From contig JADJGZ010000006.1 in the NCBI GenBank assembly GCA_016707785.1, forward strand, positions 62,001 to 126,000: a stretch of DNA of 64,000 nt. Direction: 5' to 3'. Under the pieces are notes generated by a model that made no database searches, was not told the DNA's origin, and saw nothing but the letters and a program-made list of their open reading frames with translations. Below are positions 56,801-64,000 of this stretch, piece after piece (positions within the stretch are counted from its first letter, which is position 1; each line of letters starts with the position of its first letter). Origin of the DNA: Bacteroidales bacterium. Its GTDB lineage: Bacteria > Bacteroidota > Bacteroidia > Bacteroidales > UBA4417. The translations under genes and the position numbers were made by a program.

Positions 56801-59326
56801 ATTACCATCAACCTTACCGATGCAAATGATTTACCGGTTATTTCAAACCAAGCTTTTTCGATTGCTGAGAATTCATCAAACGGCTCCATTGTCGGAAACA
56901 TTATTGCAACGGATCCTGATGCCGGTCAAAGCCTAACCTTTTCAATATTATCAGGAAATACTTCTTCAGCTTTTTCCATCAATACATCAACCGGTCAACT
57001 AACTGTTGCCAACTCATCGGTTTTAAATTTTGAAGCCATTCCTTCATTCTCTCTCCTTGTAAAGGTGCAGGACAATGGAACCGTTAGTCTTAGCTCACAA
57101 GCTATCATTACGGTTAATCTGAGTAATGTCAATGAATCCCCGCTTATCAGCAATCAATCGTTCACAATCAGTGAATCTGCTGCAAATACTTCAAATGTAG
57201 GCACAGTTGTAGCAACTGATCCCGATGCCGGACAATTATTAACTTATGCAATTCTGTCAGGAAACGCTTCCGGTGCATTTGCCATCAATATCTCAACAGG
57301 CCAGGTAACGGTTGCAAATAGTTCAGTTCTGGATTTTGAATCCACTCCCGTTTATTCCCTGATTGTTAAAGTAGAGGATAATGGCACTGTTGCACTAAGT
57401 AACCAGGCAACCATTACAATTTCACTTACTGATGCCAATGAGGCTCCTTTTATTGCTAATCAATCATTTAGCATAAGCGAAAATTCTGCTAACGGAACAA
57501 TCATCGGAACTGTCAGCGCTTCTGACCCGGATGCAGGGCAAACACTTACTTATACTATCCTTTCAGGAAATACTGCCGGTGCTTTTACTATTAATGCAGC
57601 ATCAGGTGAATTGAGTGTCGCTAATACCACTGCTCTTAATTTTGAGCAGGTACCGGTATATAGCGTAGTTGTTAAAGTTCAGGATAATGGTACTGTCAGT
57701 TTGAGTAACCAGGCTGCCATTACTATCCAGGTACTCGATATTAACGAAACTCCTTTGATCTCAAACCAGTCTTTTACTTTGAGTGAAAATGCATCAAATG
57801 GATACCCGGTTGGGACGGTTCTGGCAACAGACCCGGATGCAGGTCAAAGCCTGATGTATTCAATTTTGTCTGGCAATACTGATGGTGCATTCAGCATCAA
57901 CGCTCTGTCAGGCACTATTTTAGTTGCGGATTCATCTGTTCTGAGTTTTGAAAACACTTCTTCTTATTCACTGATTATTAGAGTAGATGATAATGGAACT
58001 GTTTCCCTGAATAACCAGGCTACTATTACCATATCTATGACAGATGCGAATGAGGCCCCTGAAATCTCAAATCAAAGCTTTACCCTGTCAGAAAATTCTG
58101 CCAATGGAACAACAATAGGAACAATAATTGCCAATGACCCCGATGCCGGACAAACGCTCTCATATTTTATTTTATCAGGGAATACCTCAGGAGCATTTAC
58201 TCTCAACCCTGTAACCGGGCAATTAACGGTTCTCAATTCGGCAGTTCTGAATTTTGAAGCTACTTCCTCATTCTCTTTATTGATTGAGGTTGAAGATAAT
58301 GGCAGCGTATCCCTGAGCAGCCAGGCCACCATCACCATTTCGCTCACCGATGTAAATGAATCCCCGAATATCAGTAATCAGTCCTTTAGCATTGCTGAGA
58401 ATTCGATGAATGGAACCTCAGTAGGAGTAGTTGCCGCCTCCGATCCGGATGCAGGTCAGACATTAGCTTATTCTATCCTGTCGGGAAATACATCGGGTGC
58501 TTTTGCCGTCAATACTACCACAGGTGCAATCACAGTAGCCAATTCGGCTGCCATGAACTACGAAATAAACCCTGTTTTCAACCTGAGTATTCAGGTACAT
58601 GATAACGGCATCGGCAGCCTTAGCAGCCAGGCAGTAATTACGATCAACCTTGTGAATGCCAATGAAGCCCCAGTAATTAGTAATCAGTCATTCAGTATCG
58701 CAGAGAACTCAACCAACGGGACCACTGTGGGAACAGTATCAGCTACAGATCCTGATGCCGGTCAAACCCTAACCTACAGCATTCAATCTGGAAATTCATC
58801 CTCTGCATTTGCACTTAATACAACCAGTGGCTTACTAACAGTATCCAACAGTGCTGCACTTGATTTTGAAACGACTCCTGTTTATTTGCTAATCGTAAAG
58901 GTGCAGGATAATGGAACAGGAAGCTTAAGCAGTAATGCAACAGTAACAGTAACGCTGCAAAATGTCAATGATCAACCCCAGGTTAATGACCAGGTATTTG
59001 CAGTAGCAGAAAATGCAGCCAATGGGACGAATGTTGGAATTGTCACAGCTACAGATCCTGATGCCGGTCAGCAACTTAGCTATAGCATTCTTTCGGGTAA
59101 CACTGATGGTGCCTTTACAATTAATACAACCACGGGAGCCCTGACTGTAGCCAATACATCAGCTCTTGACTTTGAGATCAATCCAGCGTTCATCCTGTCA
59201 GTAAATGTACAGGATAATGGAACCGGCACTTTATCTGACCAGGCAGATATTACTATCAATATTGTGAATGGGAATGAGCCCCGGTCATCCAACCACAGGC
59301 ATTCTCAACACTGGAACACCAGGTAG
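50858..59326 (+). CDS. Giant surface protein: pectate-lyase-like beta-helix plus 23 cadherin-like domains (frameshifted)
   Basis: 2,822 residues. A long N-tail precedes a hydrophobic signal (FTFLLVVAIQLILLNGN) ending near residue 60. Residues 62-460 form a right-handed beta-helix of the PL9 kind (YYISPTGNDNNTGT, ISSNCDNNLILNCDSHHNE, WFNSDDGFDFFGSNT, LDNCWSFLNGY). After that come 23 cadherin-like domains, each with AENSANGT, DPDAGQTLTYSILSGN, GAFAIN, LNFE and VQDNGTG. Each contains the acidic DPDAGQ and DNG motifs that in cadherin-type repeats bind calcium. The frame ends in a nonsense tail (RSSNHRHSQHWNTR) caused by one missing C at 59279-59282; coding resumes in the next frame. Confidence 0.9.
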   Translation: MKTRPTHTTKDCISVKQTHNLELPETGVAVKKTPQKYSFTFLLVVAIQLILLNGNVSAAKYYISPTGNDNNTGTITSPFFNLNKAWTKVSAGDTIYARGGVYNYTVVQRIQNKSGTAANPIKVWAYPGERPVFNFGTAGFTGTTIAFATGWSSYLHVRGLRITNVPQVVDANIGFMLASSTNNCTIEYCEIDHIGGYGLTISSNCDNNLILNCDSHHNEDPLSSIPYDGSNGFGMTNNTTSDNNIFRNCRSWFNSDDGFDFFGSNTYVELDNCWSFLNGYSPVNMTHTGNGSGFKLGPNTNGVLTTHLRKLTNCLSFDNYLCGFDENFNSNGLNHFPSTLYNCTAFRNGDCGFYYQKFADIHILKNNLAYLNGTNYLINAASIQTNNSWNPGVTVSAADFISLDTAGMSGARQSNGNLPSLNFLHLASTSDLINAGVNVGLPFNGSAPDIGCFEYLITGNQYPVIAPQTFSIAENSVNGTLVGTVVASDPDAGQTLTYSIFSGNTNTAFAINASTGALTVANSAALNFETIPSFALIVKVQDNGSGSLSSQATITVNLTNQNEAPNIAPQTFSINENSANGATVGTVVASDPDAGQVLTYSILSGNTSGAFTINASTGVLYVANTTVLNFESIPSFALVIKVQDNGAGNLNNQATMTVNLVNVNEVPVIANQSFSINENSVNGTAVGTVVATDPDAGQTLTYTILSGNTSGAFAINASTGALTVANSTALNFESTPAFSLVVKAQDNGTGSLSSQATVTVTVLNVNEVPAISNQTFSINENSANGTSVGTVVATDPDAGQTLTYSILSGNTSGAFAINTSTGALTVASSVALNFESIPSFSLVIKVQDNGTGSLSSQATITVNLLNVNEAPVIANQAFSVAENSANGTGVGTVVASDPDAGQTLTFSILSGNTSGAFAINASTAAITVANSAVLNFESTPAFILVVKAQDNGTGTLSNQANITITLTDANDSPVINNQTFTLAENSINTTNVGTVVASDPDAGQVLAYSILSGNTLGAFTINGSTGALTVANSAALNFETTPSFSLIIKVQDNGAGSLSAQATITVNLTNVNEVPAIGNQTFSIAENAANGTNVGTVAASDPDAGQTLTYSILSGNTSGAFAINSTNGALTVANSTALNFESTPSFSLVVKVQDNGSGTLSNQATVTVNLTDTNDSPVIINQSFSIAENSANGTSVGVVIASDPDAGQTLTYSILSGNTSGAFAINSASGSLTVANSPALDFESTPSFALVVKVQDNGTGTLSSQATVTVNLTNGNDAPVIANQTFSIAENSANGTNVGTVIATDPDAGQTLTYSILSGNTDDAFTINSTSGLLTVANVTALNFETTPTFALVVKVQDNGTGSLSAQATITVNLTNVNEVPSIGNQTFSIAENSANGTNVGTVAASDPDAGQTLAYSILSGNTSGAFAISTTTGALTVANSTALNYETTPIFSLIVNVQDNGTVSLSSQATITVNLTNGNDAPVIANQTFSIAENSANGTNVGTVVAADPDAGQTLTYSILSGNTAGAFTINSTSGILTVANGTALNFETTPSFALVVIVQDNGTGSLSAQATITVNLTNVNEVPAIGNQTFSIAENSANGTNVGTVAASDPDAGQTLAYSILSGNTSGAFAISTTTGALTVANSTALNYETTPIFSLIVNVQDNGTVSLSSQATVTVNLTNGNDTPVIANQTFSIAENSANGTNVGTVVATDPDAGQTLTYSILSGNTAGAFTINSTSGILTVANGTALNFETTPSFALVVKVQDNGTGSLSAQATITVNLTNVNEVPSIGNQTFSIAENSANGTNVGTVAASDPDAGQTLAYSILSGNTSGAFAISTTTGALTVANSPALNFESNPSFSLVVKVQDNGSGTLSAQATITVNLSNINEVPVINNQAFSIIENSANGTNVGTVLASDPDAGQTLSYSILSGNTSSAFNINSITGVITVANSSALNFETTPSYSLVIKVQDNGAGLLNSQAVITINLTDANDLPVISNQAFSIAENSSNGSIVGNIIATDPDAGQSLTFSILSGNTSSAFSINTSTGQLTVANSSVLNFEAIPSFSLLVKVQDNGTVSLSSQAIITVNLSNVNESPLISNQSFTISESAANTSNVGTVVATDPDAGQLLTYAILSGNASGAFAINISTGQVTVANSSVLDFESTPVYSLIVKVEDNGTVALSNQATITISLTDANEAPFIANQSFSISENSANGTIIGTVSASDPDAGQTLTYTILSGNTAGAFTINAASGELSVANTTALNFEQVPVYSVVVKVQDNGTVSLSNQAAITIQVLDINETPLISNQSFTLSENASNGYPVGTVLATDPDAGQSLMYSILSGNTDGAFSINALSGTILVADSSVLSFENTSSYSLIIRVDDNGTVSLNNQATITISMTDANEAPEISNQSFTLSENSANGTTIGTIIANDPDAGQTLSYFILSGNTSGAFTLNPVTGQLTVLNSAVLNFEATSSFSLLIEVEDNGSVSLSSQATITISLTDVNESPNISNQSFSIAENSMNGTSVGVVAASDPDAGQTLAYSILSGNTSGAFAVNTTTGAITVANSAAMNYEINPVFNLSIQVHDNGIGSLSSQAVITINLVNANEAPVISNQSFSIAENSTNGTTVGTVSATDPDAGQTLTYSIQSGNSSSAFALNTTSGLLTVSNSAALDFETTPVYLLIVKVQDNGTGSLSSNATVTVTLQNVNDQPQVNDQVFAVAENAANGTNVGIVTATDPDAGQQLSYSILSGNTDGAFTINTTTGALTVANTSALDFEINPAFILSVNVQDNGTGTLSDQADITINIVNGNEPRSSNHRHSQHWNTR
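54070..56390 (+). repeat. 612-base higher-order repeat (two-domain unit, three copies)
   Basis: The linker GCAATGATGCCCCTG recurs at 54681, 55293 and (one substitution) 55905, exactly 612 bases apart, i.e. two 306-base domains. Whole-unit sequence identity is visibly higher than between neighbouring domains, which means recent duplication as a pair. Confidence 0.85.
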
Positions 59327-62300
59327 TCGGAACCATTGTAAGTACAGTAACCGCTTCAGATCCGGATCCTGGTCAGTCAGTAACTTTCGCTATAACAAGC
59401 GGAAACTTGGGGAATGGATTCAGTATCAATACAAATACCGGGGTGTTAACGATCAATAATCCTGCAGCAGTTTGTTTTGAAGGTAATCCCATATTCCTTC
59501 TGAATGTGCAGGTAACAGATGAATTGAATCTCACAGAGCAGGCATTGGTTACGGTAAATGTTCAGGATATCAATGAAGCCCCGGTTTGTCAGGGTCAATC
59601 CTTTACTATAAATGAAAATTCAGCCGTAGCAACGTCAGTAGGTACAGTTGTAGCCACTGATCCGGATTTCAATCAGAACCTCAGCTTTTCAATTGGAGCA
59701 GGCAATACAGCTAATGCCTTTGCCATCGATGGTTCTACAGGTCTGATAACGGTGAACAACAGTGCAGTGCTGGATTTCGAGACAACACCTGTCTTTACAC
59801 TGACCATTAATGTAGTGGATGATGGACTGGGAACTCTTTCTACCAGTTCACAGGTTACCATCTCCCTGGCCGATGTAAATGAATCACCTTTAGCCAATGA
59901 CCAAACCTTTTCGGTACAGGAATTTTCAGCACTGGGTACCTCGGTGGGAATGATAACTGCCACTGATCCTGACGCAGGACAAAGTCTGACTTACAACTTA
60001 TTGAGCAGTATCCCCGGAGAAGCTTTCTCGCTGAACACAACAACAGGAGAATTAACTGTTTCTGATCCCGCTTTGCTGGATTCCTATACCCACCCGGTAT
60101 TTGAGCTTCAGATAGAAGTGCTGGATAATGGCAGTGGATTACTGTCTGACCAGGCTACAATTCTTGTCTATGTACAACAAGGCCCCAACCTGGCCCCGGT
60201 AATTGCCAACCAAAGCTTCAGCATTGCTGAAAACTCACTGACAGGCACTATCATTGGCAATGTTGTTGCCAGTGATCCCAATACAGGTCAACAAATCAGT
60301 TACACAATACTTTCCGGGAATACCTCAGGTGCGTTTTCTATCAACCCGGCCACCGGACAATTGACAGTTCTCAATTCGGCAGTTCTGAATTTTGAAGCTA
60401 CTTCTACCTTCTCATTATTGATTGAGGTTGAAGATAATGGCAGTGTATCCCTGAGCAGCCAGGCCACCATCACCATTTCGCTCACCGATGTAAATGAATC
60501 CCCGAATATCAGTAATCAGTCCTTTAGCATTGCTGAGAACTCGATGAATGGAACCTCTGTAGGATTAGTTGCCGCATCTGATCCGGATGCAGGACAAACT
60601 TTAGCCTATTCTATCCTGTCAGGAAATACATCGGGTGCTTTTGCCGTCAATACTACCACAGGTGCAATCACAGTAGCCAATTCGGCTGCCATGAACTACG
60701 AGGTGAACCCTGTTTTCAACCTGAGCATTCAGGTACAGGATAATGGCATCGGTAGCCTTAGCAGCCAGGCAGAGATTACGATCAACCTTGTGAATGCCAA
60801 TGAAGCCCCAGTAATTAGTAATCAGTCATTCAGTATCGCAGAGAACTCCGCCAACGGGACCATGGTTGGAACCGTAACAGCAACAGATCCTGATGCCGGT
60901 CAAACCCTAACCTACAGCATTCAATCAGGAAATTCATCCTCTGCATTTGCACTTAATACAACCACAGGTGTACTGACAGTCTCCAACAGTGCTGCACTTG
61001 ATTTTGAAACGACTCCTGTTTATTCCCTGATCGTAAGGGTACAGGATAATGGAACAGGAACTTTAAGTAGCAATGCAACAGTAACAGTAACGCTGCAAAA
61101 TGTCAATGATCAACCCCAGGTCAATGACCAGGTATTTGCAGTAGCAGAAAATGCAGCCAATGGGACGAATGTTGGAATTGTCACAGCTACAGATCCTGAT
61201 GCAGGTCAGCAACTTAGCTATAGCATTCTTTCGGGTAACACTGATGGTGCCTTTACAATTAATACAACCACGGGAGCCCTGACTGTAGCCAATACATCAG
61301 CTCTTGACTTTGAGATCAATCCAGCGTTTATCCTGTCAGTAAATGTACAGGATAATGGAACCGGCACACTATCGGACCAGGCAGATATTACTATCAATAT
61401 TGTGAATGGGAATGAGCCCCCGGTCATCCAGCCACAGGCATTCTCAACACTGGAACACCAGGTAGTCGGAACCATTGTAAGTACAGTAACCGCTTCAGAT
61501 CCGGATCCTGGTCAGTCAGTAACTTTTGCTATAACAAGCGGAAACTTTGGGAATGGGTTCAGTATCAATACAAATACCGGGGTGTTAACGATTAATAATC
61601 CTGCAGCAGTTTGTTTTGAAGGTCATCCCCTATTCCTTCTGAATGTGCAGGTAACAGATGAATTGAATCTCACAGAGCAGGCATTGGTGACGGTAAATGT
61701 TCAGGATATCAATGAAGCCCCTGTTTGTCAGGGTCAATCCTTTACTATAAATGAAAATTCAGCCGTAGCAACGTCAGTAGGTACCGTGGTAGCCACTGAT
61801 CCGGATTTCAATCAGAACCTCAGCTTTTCAATTGGAGCAGGCAATACAGCTAATGCCTTTGCCATCGATGGTTCTACAGGTCTGATAACGGTGAACAACA
61901 GTGCAGTGCTGGATTTCGAGACAACTCCTGTCTTTACACTGACCATTAATGTAGTGGATGATGGACTGGGAACTCTTTCTACAAGTTCACAGATTACCAT
62001 CTCCCTGGCCGATGTAAATGAATCACCTTTAGCCAATGACCAAACCTTTTCGGTACAGGAATTTTCAGCACTGGGTACCACGGTGGGAATGATAGCCGCC
62101 ACTGATCCTGACGCAGGACAAAGTCTGACTTACAACTTATTGAGCAGTATCCCCGGAGAAGCTTTCACGCTGAATACAACAACAGGAGAATTAACGGTTT
62201 CTGATCCCGCTTTGCTGGATTCCTATACCCACCCTGTATTTGAACTTCAGATAGAAGTGCTGGATAATGGCAGTGGATTACTGTCTGACCAGGCTACAAT

Positions 62301-63060
62301 TCTTGTCTATGTGCAACAAGGCCCCAACCTGGCCCCGGTAATTGCTAACCAAAGCTTCAGCATTGCTGAAAACTCACTGACAGGCACTATCATTGGCAAT
62401 GTTGTTGCCAGTGATCCCAATACAGGTCAACAAATCAGTTACTCAATACTTTCCGGGAATACCTCAGGTGCGTTTACTCTCAACCCGGCCACCGGACAAT
62501 TAACAGTCCTCAATTCGGCAGTTCTGAATTTTGAAGCTACTTCCTCATTCTCTTTATTGATTGAGGTTGAAGATAATGGTAGTGTATCCCTGAGTAGCCA
62601 GGCCACCATCACCATTTCGCTCACCGATGTGAATGAATCCCCGAATATCAGTAATCAGACCTTTAGCATTGCTGAGAATTCGATGAATGGAACCTCTGTA
62701 GGATTAGTTGCCGCATCTGATCCGGATGCAGGACAAACATTAGCCTATTCAATTCTGTCGGGAAATACATCGGGTGCTTTTGCCGTCAATACTACCACAG
62801 GTGCAATCACAGTAGCCAATTCGGCTGCCATGAACTACGAGGTGAACCCTGTTTTCAACCTGAGCATTCAGGTACAGGATAATGGCATCGGCGGTCTAAG
62901 CAGCCAGGCCGTAATCACTATCAACCTGGTTAATGCCAATGAAGCCCCTGTTATTAGTAATCAGTCATTCAGTATCGCTGAAAACTCAACCAACGGGACC
63001 ACTGTAGGAACAGTAACAGCTGTAGATCCTGATGCCGGACAGACCCTGACTTATAGCATT
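58190..63060 (+). repeat. 2,139-base higher-order repeat (seven-domain unit, two full copies plus a partial third)
   Basis: A marker (TTCGGCAGTTCTGAATTTTG) recurs at 58238, 60376 and 62515, giving 2,138 and 2,139 bases. Copy 1 is one base shorter because of the deletion at the C tract. The seven domains have lengths 306, 300, 306, 309, 306, 306, 306 and sum to 2,139 (713 codons). The third copy diverges after about 63060. Breakpoints fall inside a domain (around 58190, 60330 and 62468), not at its edges. Confidence 0.9.
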
Positions 63061-64000
63061 CAATCAGGCAATATCGGTGGGTCATTTGCCATTAACTCTT
63101 TGACAGGTGCATTAATTATTGCTAATTCAGCTGCCCTGAATTTTGAAACAATACCGATCTATTCATTAGTGATCAAAGTTCAGGATAATGGACTTGGATT
63201 GCTTTCCAGCCAGGCAACTGTTTCAATCTCACTTATTGATCTTAATGAAATTCCGGTAATTACAAACCAGGAGCTTAGTGTACAGCAAAATGCACCAGTG
63301 GGGACCAGCATAGGTACAATCCTCGCAATGGATCCTGACGCCGGGCAATTCCTGACTTATACAATAACTGCTGGAAATACAGATAATGCCTTCTCACTGG
63401 ATGCTTTAACCGGGGAGCTAACAGTTTTAAATTCCGCTGCCCTTGATTTTATTGTAAATCCTCAGATCGTTCTTACTGTAATGGTGGTCGACAATGGAAC
63501 CGGTGCTTTGAGTAATTCTGCTACAATAGTTGTCTATGTGCTTGAAGAGCTCAACAATCCTCCAATTATTTCTGAGCAGGAATTCCTGGTTGATGAAAAT
63601 TCTCCTTTTGGGACTTTTGTTGGGACTGTAATTGCTTCTGATCTTGATCCGGGCCAGGAACTTACTTACTCCATTACATCGGGAAATCTTGCAGGTGCCT
63701 TCACAATTGATCCTAATACCGGGGTTTTGAGTGTTTCAAACTCTGCAATGATGGATTATGAGGCCTACCCATTCTATGAACTCCAGATCCAGGTGATGGA
63801 TAATGGTTTCGGCTCGCTCTTCAATCATGCAATGGTTACGATTAGCCTTAGAGACTTAAATGAAGTGCCTAATTTACCTCTGCAGACCTTTGCAACTACT
63901 GAGAATTCCGTTAATGGATCCATAGTAGGTCAGATTGAAGCTACTGATCCGGATTTCGGGCAGAACCTAACATTTACCATTCTATCAGGAAATGACGGCA
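59283..64000 (+). CDS. Giant surface protein, continuation after frameshift (partial at right edge)
   Basis: Without a start codon of its own, the frame after the C tract stays open for 4.7 kb to the window edge. It encodes 16 more cadherin-like domains, from TASDPDPGQSVTF (59359) to ATDPDFGQ (63946). Two of the domains (TASDPDPGQ and ATDPDFNQ) are more divergent. The 3' end, which should hold a T9SS sorting domain or other anchor, is not in the window. The whole protein would exceed 4,300 residues if the frameshift is an error. Confidence 0.85.

Larger units (their letters stand above)
52237..64000 (+). repeat. Cadherin-domain tandem array, 39 units, exact 306-base period for the first 23
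   Basis: Marking the GAT/GAC of each DPDAGQ motif gives 52322, 52628, 52934 and so on to 59054: 23 motifs with all 22 intervals exactly 306 bases (102 codons). From there the intervals are 305 (frameshift), 300, 306, 309, 306, 306, 306, 306, 300, 306, 309, 306, 306, 306, 309, 306. No other tandem array in the window is so regular over such a length. Confidence 0.95.

Noticed and set aside
53363..62624. Many minus-strand frames of 60-154 residues inside the cadherin array
   Set aside because: They recur at 306-base and 2,139-base spacing with the repeat, share the same shadow sequence, and lie opposite strongly coding DNA. They are by-products of the repeated plus-strand codons.

Overview
The window comes from a member of the Bacteroidota, most likely a Bacteroidales or Marinilabiliales-type environmental lineage. 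Evidence for this is the repeated TAnnTTTG promoter -7 box, several secreted proteins with type IX secretion (T9SS) C-terminal sorting domains, a PorV/PorQ-type outer-membrane protein, a TonB-dependent receptor with a carboxypeptidase-regulatory-like N-terminus, and a group II GGGP synthase. No plasmid, phage or transposase gene is visible.

Layout. 1-3525 (minus): a membrane sensor with at least seven PAS domains, split by a one-base frameshift and running off the left edge. 3755-13350: secreted and household genes, namely a beta-helix/malectin T9SS protein, an M14 carboxypeptidase, Ogt, a membrane metallophosphoesterase, a T9SS-tailed secreted protein and a GNAT. 13481-16365: a PurF-type amidophosphoribosyltransferase, HIT protein and GreA. 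16478-25546 (minus): a three-gene surface operon (TonB-dependent receptor, a secreted protein of about 1,413 residues with a FlgD/T9SS-like tail, and a PorV/PorQ-like barrel). 25966-26232: two arrays of a 10-base repeat around a GC-rich palindrome. 26393-36825: a methyl-cycle block, ahcY and then metH-metF behind a SAM riboswitch, followed by GGGP synthase and a DPP-IV-like peptidase. 36709-41412: a DUF4349 lipoprotein whose tail was extended by a repeat, tRNA-Lys(CTT), a DUF4395 membrane protein and a gingipain-like C25 protease with a T9SS tail. 41777-50166: a coiled-coil lipoprotein, a CHASE3/PAS histidine kinase with response regulator and AraC-type regulator, a PepSY-like protein, a VIT1/CCC1 transporter, a serine hydrolase and a small STAS-like protein. 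50858-64000: a giant surface protein with a pectate-lyase-like beta-helix followed by at least 39 cadherin-like domains, running off the right edge.

The most striking structure is the cadherin array. Its first 23 domains are spaced exactly 306 bases apart, with 612-base (two-domain) and 2,139-base (seven-domain) higher-order duplications. One domain carries a one-base deletion in a C tract (four Cs at 59279-59282). The duplicated copy has five Cs (61417-61421), so the frameshift can be shown from inside the window. With the PAS-kinase frameshift and the odd DUF4395 start, three genes show one-base problems. These may be sequence errors or real inactivation, and the DNA alone cannot say which.

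How the genes may work together: AhcY, MetH and MetF recycle S-adenosylhomocysteine to methionine, with the MetH/MetF mRNA sensing SAM. Several exported proteins (3755, 11673, 38962, probably 17571 and 50858) look like T9SS or outer-membrane cargo, which suggests a cell that builds a large adhesive and proteolytic surface.
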